Assembly (NCBI RefSeq): GCF_902150065.1
Contig: NC_043995.1
Coordinates: 7,215,001-7,279,000 of the forward strand
DNA: 64,000 nucleotides
Direction: 5' to 3'
From: Myripristis murdjan
Taxonomy: Eukaryota; Chordata; Actinopteri; Holocentriformes; Holocentridae
Positions 49,953-62,418 of this stretch are shown piece after piece (position 1 is the stretch's first letter; each line of letters begins with the position of its first letter). The notes under the pieces are model-generated. The model worked only from the letters and a program-made list of their open reading frames with translations. It was not told where the DNA came from and searched no databases. A program made the translations under genes and the position numbers.

Positions 49953-52900
49953 ATGGCAGGGGTCGAGCAGGCTACCACACAACCTGCACAAGTCGATCTT
50001 TCCAAACCAAACACCGGCCCGCTTGACGGTTATGACAAAAAGTGCATTTTCTGCAAGATTGTAAACAAAGAAATGGAGACGGAGCTTCTTCACTGTGTGA
50101 GCATATTGTCATCATAAAATATCACTGAGTGCTAAGCCGGCTAGCTTACGTTAGCCCGCTGCTGTAGACACCCACTCATTAAATAGAGATGTGTCTTCTT
50201 AAAAGTTGAATTAAGGTACAATTTCAGCGATTAACTCCTATTTTATATCTAAAATGATGGCACAGGGAAGCCCATCTTGTCGTTTTTAGCTGTGTGTTAG
50301 CATAGAACTGCCCATGCTGTGACATTAGCCTGTAGTCAGGGTAACATTAGACGTTTTAAATATGGCAATTAAGCTACATTTAATTTAGTTGGGCTTCTCC
50401 TGACAATCTGTCAAGGACAGCTGGAGGTCCCAGGACCCCACTTTGGCTACCAGTGTTATAGCTGTGCTGATTACAGCTGAAGAGAAGTCTGGCAAGGCCT
50501 GTGTACACCTGTATTTTATGTTTACAATAACAGTAAACCTTTATAGGCTCAGACGCCACTGAAATTGACTTTAAAGTTGTGTTTTATCTCCATGACAGGA
50601 TGAGGAGATCTCATGCTTCAGGGACATCAAGCCTGGAGCTCCACACCACTACCTGGTGGTCCCAACCAAGCATGTTGGGAACTGCAAGTCCCTCAACAAA
50701 GACCATGTGCCTTTAGGTAGGGCTTGGTCCACATATTTTATTAATGATGCTTGTGGAAATGACTGCTCTGTGACTCATACATCCCAGATAATTTTTCATG
50801 CTTTGTCAACCAGTCCCATTCAAAACTGTACACTATGTATCAGCTGCTAACCTAACAACTTTCAGCACATCAATGTTTAAAAGTCTTTGTTTTACTGTAA
50901 AAACACAACCATCTCAACAAGAACCTTGTTGTGCTTCTGTTTGGATACCCAGTGGAGCGGATGGTTGAGACAGGGAAGGAGATCCTGCATAAAAACAACA
51001 TTACAGATCTCAGCGATGTCAGGTGGGTTACCCAAGTCTTGCAAAGAAAGGAAACCAATAAATGAATGCATGAATAACACTGAAGCAGAATCCAATACTG
51101 TAAAGAAAATTGAACCAAGATTTGAGTGACCACATCTATCAAAACAAGACAGCACGAATCGGTGATGTCAACAAGCAATAGTGAATACACACTAGTGGTT
51201 AAGAAAAGCATTATTAATATTTTAGCATCCCTGAACAGTGATTAATCTTGTTGTTAATGACTGAAACACTCATTCCAATTTGAAGCACTTTAATTAACTA
51301 ACAACATTAACTCCAACTAGACAGAGGAACAGTGTTAAAGTCCTCAGTGGTGCCAATTACTGATACTCATTATCCAACTTAATGCACACATTGCCATGGT
51401 ATCCACTCTACTATAATGTAAACCATGACTTGTATTCACTGAATGTTAAAGTAGTGCCTCTCTTGGATAATTTAATAGATGATCCTCTAAATCTCCGTTG
51501 ACTCATGCTGTTAAACCATGAATCAATGTACTTACATGAATAGGAATTCATGATAATATCAGATAATATGGGTATCAGCCTATAAAGGCTTTAAGTGAAT
51601 ACCTGCATATCGGATAGTGTATCCCTAACAAAGATAAATATGGCATGTTTTACATAATCCAAGTAGTTTTCTTATGTTGCCTAGTGAATGTGTACATTAT
51701 TGTATATCGGCATGTGCCAGTGGGCCATCACAATAAGAGCAGGTTTAATAAAATGTTAATTGAGTAAATGTCTTTGCCATACTGCCTTCTCACTGCATTT
51801 TCCTGTAAAGCAGTAAGCCTGTGTGGACTGAGGCCTTTTCCTTCCTGTCCGCAGGTTTGGTTTCCACTGGCCTCCATTCTGTTCTGTCACCCACCTGCAC
51901 CTCCATGTCCTGGCCCCAGCCAGTCAGATGGGCTTCATGTCCCGCCTCTTCTACAGACTCAACTCTTACTGGTTCATCACAGTAAGTGGCTCATTCACAG
52001 TCTGCTTACTCTATGTTCCAGTACTAAAATGCTCTTGTGCATAACTTGCAATTAAGTGTGGATGTCTGTTAGCACTCAAGCTCCACTTTGTGAACCATGA
52101 CTGAACACGCTGACCAGTGATACACAAGTCAGCTCCCAAACACTTAGGCCTAACTGTACCTACATTTCATATTTTGGCCCTGAACTATAGTGATAAAGCT
52201 TATTCGTCACAGGATTTGTGAACCAAAGTCATGAATGCTCAGTTTTTTTAATAGAATTTTTGCAACCTGTCATGATGACAGGTTGGACATTTTGGCAGTG
52301 GGGGTCAAAAAATATTATTTTCCAGTCCTGGTAACTTTAGCTTAGCAAGACAGATTTGTTGGCACTGTTTGCCTTCACTGGTTTTCATGCCTTTCAGCTA
52401 CTTGGGAAATATGCTCCTTGGCTCATATATTTTGGAGGCATTTCACCTCATCTGTATTCCATATTCCATATTTCCACACAGTCTCTTTGTGGTTGGTCAA
52501 ATGGCATTGTTCTCACCTGCCTGCCCAATCATGAGTTATACTTTCAAATACACAAATAGAATTTGAATTATGCTCTCTTAATATGCATGGTGTACAGAGG
52601 GTACAGAACTGGCAGAATTGGACTCAAAAATTATAAACAGTGCTGTTGATTTGACCAGCCATATTGAAATGACGTAGCTTGTTAAACACATGTGCTACTA
52701 ATTATTATGTTAATTACTAGGACCCAAATGGAACTGAACCTTAGTTAATATCATTTGCAACACCTGCGCTACTCATGACAAAAAGTCTGCTAGTGCAACT
52801 AAACCACCATAATTAGAAGCTTAAACTGAATTTTCAATCCAGCTGTCCAAAGACAATGATTAGCCTGCTACTGTGGGTGTAATTCCTGTTTTGTCCTTGT

Positions 52901-52965
52901 CTGTCAAACCTTTGCAGGCAGACCAGTTGATTCAACTCCTCAACTCTAAAGGAGAGGCCAACTGA
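49953..52965 (+). CDS. hint3: Histidine triad nucleotide-binding protein 3 (HINT3), complete, 5 exons
   Basis: Exons are 49953-50096, 50599-50716, 50953-51022, 51855-51981 and 52918-52965, all GT-AG and in phase, giving 168 aa. After a polar N-tail (about 1-30), CIFCKIVN starts the HIT fold. ISCFRDIKP and [14 protein letters not shown] follow, and the catalytic triad HLHLHV falls at residues 124-129 (His124, His126, His128). [16 protein letters not shown] closes the domain, matching HINT3. HINT3 hydrolyses aminoacyl- and lysyl-adenylates and adenosine phosphoramidates in mammals. The start was chosen at ACAACAATGG (49953); an upstream in-frame ATG at 49887 would add an unconserved 22-residue hydrophobic extension and is less likely. 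Poly(A) signal at 53930. Neighbours NCOA7-like and trmt11 fit human synteny. Confidence 0.95.
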
Positions 52966-53935
52966 TCAGTCGGTTTGGATCCAGTGAGTTTGTTGGAGGT
53001 TGTGAGTTGGCTCAAAACCCACGGCTCCGTCTCCTTCGAGAGGCCGTGTCGGATTGTGCACCGTGCTCACAAGGAAGCATGCCTATTTATCAGGTTGTGA
53101 CAGTATTTTAAACTGATGAGAAATCGATAAAGAAAAACAGTAAGGGTTTTGGTGGTAAGCGATTTTCGATTCGATTTTGTTTTTACAGTAGGAATGAGTT
53201 AAGCCCTGGCACTGAAAACAACGGGAGATTAATACAGCTATTGTGATTTATGGACCAAATCACTCTTCTACTGACAAGAAAAAAGATGGATGATGTTGAA
53301 GCTCCCTTTTCTTCTGAGTGAGATGTTTGGATTCCTTGTATAATTTGACATCTGCATAATTTCACTGCCAAGAATTCCCAGATCATCCATAAAATCGATG
53401 TAGACTGATTGCTGGAAGGTTTCCCAACCTGTAGAACTGCTTCAGAGCTTAGCAGATTGGGAAAATATGTGCATTATATGATATAAAACATGGGTAATCA
53501 TATATTATAAAGTTTCCTATGTAGTGCTTGTCATAGTTATGCTGTATTACCTTACCTGAACTTGTGACAAGATGGACATTTTGAGGCCTACCTGGACATG
53601 AGTCACCGCACAGAGTTACGTCTTCATCAATCATTTACTCAGCTCCTTCACAGTGAAAGCACCTCAGTCATCCTCTAACACTGAAAGTGAAGTATGCTTA
53701 ATGATCTCAACGGGCAACTGAATGCACTCATGGTATATGTTAATAAATGCATATTGGTGTCAGAGAACATATAAGAAGTCAGTCAATTAAGTAATGTAAT
53801 ATTGACTGAATGGCTGGTGCATGAAATTAAAATAACACTTGTGCAATTTAATTTATTCATTAATATGATGTAAAATGTGATTCATATGTACTGTATGGAA
53901 GTGTGGAATTAATGAGAAAGGTAACAAAGAATAAA
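52966..53935 (+). other. hint3 3'UTR, poly(A) signal at 53930-53935
   Basis: No further coding sequence. AATAAA at 53930-53935 is followed by a T-rich stretch, giving a 3'UTR of about 1 kb. Confidence 0.55.
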
Positions 53936-54099
53936 TGTTACTTTGCTGCTGCCCAGTATCTGTTTCCAGTGTATTGAGTGGAAAGTTTTAATGACGCTAT
54001 CAGTTTTCACTCCTTTCTTCATTCATTAGTTTAACTACATCCAACGACTCTTGTGCTTCTACCTCTGAAAGCAGCAAACACAATAACAAAACAATGAGG

Positions 54100-55140
54100 T
54101 TTATTTTTTTTAATATATTTTCCAAGCATTAAAGTAGCATTGTGCATAGTAACCCAAAAAACAAAACAAAACAAAACAAAAAAAGAACCAAGCTGATTGA
54201 TTGATGTGCTGTTAACTGTTATTAAGTATCTGTTCTGTCAAAAAAAGATGTGCATTATTCTACTTGGCCATAACTTCCATTAGCATGTGCAGATATTATG
54301 CTGTTCATCAAAGTTGCATAGTTTGTTTTAAGTACTCATTTCTCTTTCCTCTAATCAAGCATTTGAAGTTTCTCGGAGATCTATCCACATTCTAGATAAT
54401 GAATTCTTACATGACGAGGCCGTCTAACCTACAAAGCACCCTTGTAGTAGGAAATGCATGCACCACGGCCCCCAGGCAAGTAGGATCAAATTCATCCTAT
54501 AGCACCATATTGTCTGTCACAGGCGGCCTCGTGTTCTCTCAGGCTTCGGCTCAGTCTCATTAACCACTCACTTCACCTCTGCTGTGCACTTGTCCACTTT
54601 GCCCACGTGAGAAAGCCAACGGAGGAGATACAGGAAAAAAAACCCATTTAATAAGTCTTGAGAGGGTCTTCTGTTCATGAACCCCCCTGTTACTGAGAAT
54701 GGGGTTTAGTTTAGCATCATAGGCTCCTGAATGAAATCTGTGTTATGTATCTGCATTCGTAGCAATTCATTTTATAACCATGAATATGACACACCTCAAT
54801 TTAGTCAAATGGCAAACAAATGAGCAACTGCATCCTCCAATTGACATCATGGTGTCGTTTTTTTTTTTCAGTGACCTTGCTTCCAGTGTCCTTAACATGC
54901 AAAATTGAGCCACTGAGGCAAAGTGATATGGGGGGTTTCATTGGACAGAGTCTTGGTTTTTAACCCATGAGGGGAAGTGAAAATGCTTCATTTGTTTAAT
55001 CAAAGGTGTTGTTCTGTGAATAAAGTGTAAAAAGTGCGATCCTCAATGCCATCTGTTGACTTTGGACTGAGCTCTGCTGTAAGGCTGTACCTGGCCCTGG
55101 ACACAACATAAGTCAAGGCATCAACAAGGGTCCTCTCTGG
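54100..55140 (-). other. 3'UTR of the abra-like gene, poly(A) signal at 54105-54100
   Basis: The minus strand reads AATAAA at 54105-54100, about 1 kb past the abra-like stop, so the hint3 and abra-like transcripts would end within about 170 bp of each other. An (AAAAC)n run lies at about 54157-54180. No gene is seen otherwise. Confidence 0.45.
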
Positions 55141-55680
55141 TCACTGCAACAGAGTGATGATAACGTGGTCGTCCTGCCCCTGCCAGAGCATCTCCCCCTC
55201 AAACTGAACCAGGCCCTGCTTCCTGGCCCGCAGCAGAATCCCCACTACTTTATTAGAAATAGTCACATAATGCTCAAACAGTTTCCCAAACTCTACAGTG
55301 ATCACTTCCCCGCTGTCACCATCTCCATCTCCACCTCCGCTGCTAAGCTCTCCGATGTTCTTTATCACCTCACACAGCTCCTGAACCTCCCGGCTGATGT
55401 GTGTGTGAGCATCCTTGCCCCGCTGCTCCGTCATGGAGCCCTGCAGGGGCCTCCCGTAGCCGTCCTGTCCCCGCTGAGGGATCGTGGCCACGGGCCTGGT
55501 GTCATGACTGAAGGGGTTGTGCTTCTGGTACTCACGGTGCCCGTCAGACCACTTCTGCCAGTTCTCCTTTAGGCCCTTGACAGAGACCACGCACACCGTG
55601 CTGTCATCACTCAGCTGAGCAGTGGGTGGGATGTTGTTCTCTGTTTCCATGGTGATGGTCTCCTGGTTGTTTGTCCCCAT
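55141..55680 (-). CDS. ABRA/STARS-like actin-binding Rho-activating protein, single coding exon
   Basis: An uninterrupted 179-codon frame ends in TGA at 55141. Residues about 38-65 carry ENWQKWSDGHREYQKHNPFS, the conserved STARS actin-binding block. DGYGRPLQGSMTEQRG follows, then a costars domain from about 97 to the end with FGKLFEHYV, ISNKVVGILLRARK and FEGEMLWQGQDDHVIITLLQ. ABRA (STARS) is a muscle sarcomeric protein that promotes actin polymerisation and MRTF/SRF signalling. At 179 aa it is far shorter than human ABRA (about 381), lacking the long N-terminal region, and longer than ABRACL (about 81). A GGGDGDGDSGE loop expands the costars core. A possible splice (acceptor at 55682) would join it to an upstream non-coding exon. 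It sits between hint3 and trmt11 on the opposite strand. The choice among abra paralogs or abra-like genes is open. Confidence 0.9.
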   Translation of the reverse strand: MGTNNQETITMETENNIPPTAQLSDDSTVCVVSVKGLKENWQKWSDGHREYQKHNPFSHDTRPVATIPQRGQDGYGRPLQGSMTEQRGKDAHTHISREVQELCEVIKNIGELSSGGGDGDGDSGEVITVEFGKLFEHYVTISNKVVGILLRARKQGLVQFEGEMLWQGQDDHVIITLLQ

Positions 55681-56010
55681 CCTGGATCTATCACAATGAG
55701 TTGAAAAAGAGTTTTATTTACTCGTTCAACTTAAAGGAATTCAATATGATTCTCACTGTAGGATAAACCTTTACCGGCTGATTTATTGTTTGGTCACAAA
55801 TGTTGATATAAATATATAGGCTAATGCATAGACCTTTTTCAGTTGATGTTAACTAACTAAGATGGCCCAAACTGGCTCTGTATTTCATTTTGATAGCCCT
55901 TCTGTGTTTTGTTGCCTTGAGAACATGAAGCCATAACTTTAAGTATCTCTGCATAAATGTACACTTCCAATACATTTCAAACCATGGGTGACTCCAGTTT
56001 AATACTGATA

Positions 56011-56060
56011 GTAAGTAAGTAAGTAAGTACACTTTATTAATCCCACAAGGGGAAATTGAT
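56011..56060. repeat. LINE 3'-end fragment with (AGTA)n tail
   Basis: AAGTAAGTAAGTAAG followed by ACACTTTATTAATCCCACAA and GGGGAAATT is the same terminal signature as the LINE at 28690, here only about 50 bp long. It lies within the putative 5'UTR intron of the abra-like gene. Confidence 0.7.
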
Positions 56061-56286
56061 AGAACTGGTGGGAATATTGAAAATGCAGTCATTGCAATCA
56101 CATTCAACAGATTGAATCAAAATGGACAATTCTTGAGGGGGAAAAGAAAAAAAGAAAGAAAACCAAGTACACAGCAGTTTGCCATTACATTTAAAACGAG
56201 GAGTCAACATGAAGCTGCGTATAATGCCTGTTTAACTTCTCAGAGAGTTAGGATATCAAACAAGAGCAAAGATTCACCCGACTTAC

Positions 56287-56530
56287 ATGATCTGTCACAG
56301 CTGGGACCCTGTTGTTGTCTGTTCGGCTGAGGTTAATGCCATTGCAGCCTCTGGGAAAAGCCCACTCTAGTGAACATGGTCACCCTGCTGCACCACTTCC
56401 CATCGCAGCAGCAGTGCTGACAGTTGCAGAGGACAGAGTACAGATGCTTACTGTCCGAGGCAAAACCACCCGATGGACACCTGCCGCAGCCAATGGCCTC
56501 TTGAGGATGATGCATGCCCAGTCCCCGGCC
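56287..56530 (-). other. Probable non-coding first exon and promoter region of the abra-like gene
   Basis: The minus strand ends a candidate exon at ATCAT|GTAAGT (donor at 56286), a near-perfect consensus. Spliced to the acceptor at 55682 it creates an ATG codon across the junction immediately before the annotated ATG, preceded by an in-frame TGA, so translation would start at or just before MGTNN. CCAAT motifs lie at about 56490-56494 and 56529-56533 (plus-strand reading), between this gene and trmt11. Confidence 0.4.
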
Positions 56531-56912
56531 AATGGGGGCGGAGATGACACATGTAACTCTTAAGTAAAGCAGATTAAAGCCAGTGGGGGTCAGATCTGTT
56601 TAGTGTGGTCTATGAATGGAGAAACAATCTGCGGATGAAACAAAGTCCATCTGACTAGTGACTAGTTCTTCACTTTATCAAGACCAACTCAGTGTGAAGT
56701 TGAAAACCAGTGAGACAGCAGCGTGTGTGGATCCCTGTAACTTTAGTGTTAATATATGTAAAATGCACATGTTGTGTTATGATATTTTAAGTTAGCTAAT
56801 GATAACACGCTGGGTGCCTCATTCTTTTACCATTTAGGGTTATTTGGTACCAGGTCACTTGTTTCCGTAGTTCCCGGTTTCTGTCCGGACGTATTTTGAA
56901 TCCGCATCAAAC

Positions 56913-59900
56913 ATGGCGGCCCCTAGCAGTCGAACATGCTTACAGTATTTGCTTCATCTTGCCCAAGACAACCTTGACTTCAGGTTACCGGTAACAACTC
57001 ATAACCACTTCTGACTCTACCTACATCTTTAAGAAACACTTATAATTTTTAATTAATGTCCCCCCTCGTAAATCAGCTGAAACTGGCTAACTTGCCGGCT
57101 TCCGTTCTTCTGTGCTAGCTAGCCGGCTAGACTCAAAAAGTCAAAGAAAGTGCAAGGTGGCAAGCTGAGACAGTAGTGATGGGGACACATTTCGGTTTTG
57201 CTTTGACTTCACATCGTTTGGATGCGTTTCCATGAGGAAAACACTCATACAGACTAATTTCTGCGTATGCTAAATGTTACTTCCATCTGTAAACCTCGTC
57301 AGTCCCTTGCCAACACGGCACATGTGCACGTCCAGGGGGTCGGCACAGAGCAGATGCAACACATTTTTACACACCTTACACACTTTTCTGCCCTTATGGG
57401 AACTGTTGGCAAAGCAGAGTATCCTCACTCATTCATTTGCTGGTTCAGTTCTCAGTATATTCAGTATGATGTGCTCTGTGTTGTTCTGCTGCTATGATGA
57501 CATGTTTCCCCCCTCATGAGAATCATTAACAGACAGTCTAATCCAATATAATCTGATATAATACCTTTGTAACAGCACTGCGTGGTGCATCACTGACTTA
57601 ATGTTTGTGTGCACATTCTTCCAGGAGATTAAGGCTCTGCTGTCTCTCAGAGGAAAGCCATTTCATCCTGCTGAAAGCTTCAAAGAACAGGTATAGCAGC
57701 ACAAGATGGAGCTGTTTCAGCTGTCGTCATGTGTTGTGGTTTTTGCTCATTTGTTTATCACATGTCCTGTAAGTCTGACTTTACCATTCCAACAACAAAA
57801 ATGATTATTTTGCTTGTTGATTCGACTGCTGCTTGTTATTATGTACAATACGATTGACATTTTTCTCTCCAGTCTCCTTTCTGGTGTCTGGATGGCTTGT
57901 CTGAGGAGGATGTCCGCACCGTCATGGCCAGATCTGTTTGTGCAAAGTAAGATCTTTGTGACAGGGAGATGGTCTGACCTGACAAATACTCATCCTGCAC
58001 ATATTTCACCCTCAGTCCAGACTCATGGATATACATACGTGCAGTCTCCATATGCTGTCATGTTTGACAGGAGCTACTTGTGAATGTTTTGCTGACGTCT
58101 GTTACAGAACAGATTAATTCACACACTTGTATACGTTATTGTGTAGGGCTTGGTGACAATGAAATATTATCTGTCATTGTGTTTCAATAGAAACATTGTG
58201 ATCATTTGGTAGTTTGGGGGTATTGTGACACAGTTCTGTCTATACTGAGTGTAACAAGCCAATTTTTATCTCAACATTGACAAAATTAGGCGTGAAATAT
58301 TCTAAGGAGTGTTGCTTGAAAAATCCAGATATTGATTCATATCAGTTTTAGAGTCATGTCATGATATATATCTTTATCGCAAAAACAAACAAACCCCAAT
58401 ATGTTGTTGTGTCGTGATATTCATTTCAACCGTATCACTCAGCCTGAATATGATGCGAAGTGTTTTTTGTCTGCCTGTGGCTTTAGCAATATTTTTTTAG
58501 AGCTAAAATTTTCTTGGATAATAAAGCTCATGTTTGCATTTTCTTGTAGGTCTGCTTTTGAGTTATGGGGTCATGGACGGACACACAGTGAGCTCAGAAC
58601 ATCCCTCTTGAAATATCCATCAGAGAACATGGTTGGTGATGGTTTATAGTCCCCACTGTACTGAATAGGTGTGACAGTTTTACTCTGACCAGTTTTGAAA
58701 AAGAAAAATGCCTGTATTGTGAAACTGATCGGTTGCTTTGTTTAAATGGTATTTCTTGGTCCACGCTCCCCTGCAGACGCCCTTCATGCAGAGAGACTCC
58801 ACGTACAGAATCAACGTGTACACCTTCAACAAGACCCTGGAGTTTGCAGACAGAATCAAGAGGATTGATGTGAGTCCAGGTGCATGCTCATGTACGTCGT
58901 GCAGATGTGTGAAAGAAAACAAAATGGATGAATGTGAGGGAACACACAGACACGAGTTCTGTGTTGCATCTTTATTTCTTTCTCTGTTTGCCTGCGTCCA
59001 TGTGTGTCCTGTTTAACCCTCTCTCGGCAGGCTATGGAGTATCTTCCGTTTGAGGGCACGGTGAGCCTGAAGTCCCCGCAGCATATCTTCTGTTTGCTGG
59101 AGGATTACGGCACCGACCCCAACAACATCCCCGAGCATCCCTCCTACGTCTACTTTGGCCGATGGGTGAGAGATGTTTGACTGTGTTGCAGCGCTCTTGT
59201 TGTTTTTTTTTCTTTAAAAAAATTAATTACAAACATTTTAAAGAACTGAAAAGATTACCATTCCACCAAAGCCCCTACCGTGATCTGTATTCTTTGTGGA
59301 AGTCTGAATAACCTGTTATGTCTACAAGCAGCTTGAGTTACAGGATAGAGACTCAGAAGTTGTAGATGTAGGAATAAATTGTCATATTTTTGGTGAATAG
59401 TAATTTGGGATTGTGATTTATACTTTTTCATTTTGGTTTTTTTTGCTGTAAGAGGGACAGAAAATGTGTGTTCTACTGACACACTGTCACTTTGTTCATG
59501 TATAACAACACAGAGTACATAGCTAGAATATGCATCCCCACCAGGACAAACAGACATTTAATAGGCAATAGCCTATGGACAATTGGTGGACAATTGCATA
59601 CCTTTGAAGTGTTTTCCTGTCAACACTACATGAACACAGTCTAATGCAGTTAATACTTTAATACTTTACACATAGTTAATACTTTACACCCAAATTGGAT
59701 TCCATTAACAAAATATGCCTGACAGAAGTGATGAAGACTTATGATATTATATTTTAATGATTGTTTATTCAATGCTGCTGAATACTTTTTAAAAATTTGC
59801 TATATCATCGTGCCCATGGCAGATAGCGGATGGCCAGCGTGAACTGATTCGCTCCCACAGCGTGAAGAACAGACATTTCATCGGCAACACCAGCATGGAC

Positions 59901-62418
59901 GCCGGCCTCTCTTTCATCATGGCCAACCACGCTAAGGTCAAAGAGAATGACCTCGTCTTTGACCCTTTTGTTGGCACAGGTAAGGTGAATCTCTCTGTCC
60001 TGCTCTCTTTCTTACACACACACACACATTTTGTGAAAAGCCTGACATTTCTTTTCTTGATCTCTGTCTTTCAGGAAGCCTGTTAGTAGCTTGCTCTCAT
60101 TTTGGAGCCTATGTCTGTGGAACAGACATTGACTACAACACTATTCATGGGAAAGGTAAGGCTTGTCCACCCAAGTCAAACTGTTTATGGTCATATGCAG
60201 TTATAAACATGTTTCCCTGTACAGTGGCATTTTTCCTTTGCTCTCCACTCTGAATGCTGTTACAAAAGAAAGACCAGGAATATAAAAATACAAGAAAAAT
60301 AGTTAAATTAAATATCAGCAGAGATAAAAAGAAAATAAATAGAATCTACAGAGAAACTATCTGCAGTATACGATATATGACGGTGATTTATTGTATCTGT
60401 GCAATCCTGTGTATAGCCTGTATATAGACACACACATAAAATTCTGTATACAGATAGCCGGCAAATATCTGTGCGTGTGCAGTGTGGGTTGGGTATGTGC
60501 ATCTGTGTGTGTGTATGTGCGTGTAGGATCGTGTGGGTGGTGTGTGGGTTAGGTTGGGGGCAGGGGCAGCCTAGAGGTCCTGAGAGTCCTGAGACTAGAT
60601 ATCATCAGGGATTTTGGATTTTGTAATATTGTGATGTGACACAGGTTATGTCTTATATTTCACTTTTCTAGCTGGTCTATTATTTGCCTCTACCTGTCTG
60701 GTCAACATATCTATATTAATAATGTTTTTTTATCAAAAATCTCTTGTGCTGATATATCTTATGTAAGCACTCATGGTTATCCTTACCATATCTTCACACA
60801 TGATTTTGAGGTATTCAGTCAAAGATACAAATAGTTTATGCATTAGGAACTAGTGTCAAATGGCAAGGCCCTGAGTGAACGCTCTGAATAAAAATGTAAA
60901 ACAAAATGCCACTTCTTCTAAATTTTTTTTTTTTTTTTTTTTTAAAGGTAGGTCCAGCCGTAAAAACCAGAAGTGGCGAGGTCCTGACGAGAACATCAGA
61001 GCCAACCTGCGTCAATACGGGACACAGAGGTCCTACTTAGACGTCATGGTGTCTGATGCTTCTAAGCCCGTGTGGAGGGACACCGTGCTGTTTGACGCCA
61101 TCATCACTGATCGTAGGTCCTCAGTTTATTCTCTCTTATTGGCTTACTGTGATGGTTTTTATCACCTGCTGTTTACTGCTACATTGGAGCTTTTTAAATA
61201 TTAAGAAATCACCAGAAAAGAACCACTTGCAGAAGACACCATACCTGATTGCACATGTGGACATTGCATTGTTTAAAGATGTTTTGCCTGTTTATTATTT
61301 TCTAGCTTGTTCTGTAGGTATTTTCATGTGTCAGAAAATAGCTCCATTGTACTCTGGAAGTGTTCCTTTAGTCTTATCAGAAACCCAGAGGGGAGACTAA
61401 AGTTAAGCAATTGTTTGAGCTAATTTTAGCCCAGTCCCATAAGGAGGTATGTGTGCATGTGTCCTGCCAACCACTACATTCATTATCCTCAGATTGTCCG
61501 CTGTTCCTGGCTCTGTAAACCTTATCTGTGCAGTTGCAGGATTTCACAGTTGTACACACTGGCAAATTCCAGCCCTCCATTTAACTAGTTATCTCCCCGT
61601 GCTGCAAACACGTGTGCTCCTGCAGTGGCTATATTTACTGTGTTTGTTAGATGCTCGTTCTCTCTCCTGATTGTGATTTGTATGCGGCCTTTGTGTTGTC
61701 TTCCCAGCTCCCTACGGTATCCGTGAGTCCACAAGGAGAACCGGCTCCCACAAAGACATTACTAAACCTCCTGATGACTTGTAAGTTCACCTGATGCTCT
61801 GCTAATCCCCTCCAGTAATGTCATTAGCACTGAGTTGAACTTATGGTACTTAGGGGTATTAATAATACCCCTAATGGGGATATTATTAGCCTACCTGGTG
61901 GAGTGCGTACCTCATATCAAGGCTGAGTTCTTTGGATTGCAAACCCTTTGCATGTTACCCTCTCTCTCTTCCCATCCTTTCCAGTTTCTCTCTACTGTCA
62001 CTGTCAAATAAAGCAAAAAATACTCAAAAAATCTTAAAACCAAAAAAAAAAAAAAAAAAAAAAAAAAATCAGTAATGATAATAATGGCGCTGCTGCATTA
62101 GACTTTTTCCCAGGCATTGATTTCAAGTTTAAAAAATGTCCTTAACTGAGTCACATTAGTCGATTGTTAAATAAGCCAAAGCAATTGCTGAAAATGCTCA
62201 AATGGAATTATTCGAAATGTATAACCGTGTACTTTACTGTGGTCTAATGTGGTCATGTTTTTTTTTTTTCCTCTCCTGCCCAGCTGTGGAGAGAGCCATG
62301 TCCCTGTCTCCATGGCGTACCACCTGAGCGACATCTTCACAGACTTACTGAACTTTTCTGCTCACCACCTGGTCAAGGGCGGGAGGCTGGTTTACTGGCT
62401 GCCTGTCTACCGGCCAGA
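56913..62418 (+). CDS. trmt11: tRNA (guanine(10)-N2)-methyltransferase catalytic subunit TRMT11, 11 exons, 3' end not in view
   Basis: Exons are 56913-56990, 57625-57690, 57873-57946, 58550-58631, 58777-58869, 59031-59165, 59823-59979, 60075-60155, 60948-61112, 61708-61780 and 62284-62418, all in phase, giving the first 379 complete codons (human about 463 aa). TRMT11 with TRMT112 makes N2-methylguanosine at tRNA position 10. The N-terminal half is the THUMP-type region (SAFELWGHG, STYRINVYTFN, PFEGTVSLKSPQH). The methyltransferase half has GNTSMDAGLSFIMAN, the SAM-binding FDPFVGTGSLLVA (about 222-234), CGTDIDYNTIHGKG, RKNQKWRGPDENIRANLRQYG, the catalytic DPPYGIREST (310-319) and GGRLVYWLPVYRPE. 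Start in ACATGGCGGCC. The last ~85 residues must lie in exons right of the window or in 62.4-64.0 kb, where I could not find them. Intron 10 holds a SINE. Confidence 0.96.
61886..62070 (+). repeat. tRNA-related SINE, sense, with poly(A) tail, in trmt11 intron 10
   Basis: CTGGTGGAGTGCGTACCTC begins a degenerate tRNA-like head. The body ends CTACTGTCACTGTCAAATAA AGC followed by a poly(A) of about 28 nt at 62042-62069. The CTGTCAAATAAAGCA end matches the antisense copy at 21362-21523. Confidence 0.7.

Noticed and set aside
55165-55572. 135-codon plus-strand frame
   Set aside because: It is the antisense shadow of the abra-like coding exon, whose motifs are unmistakable.
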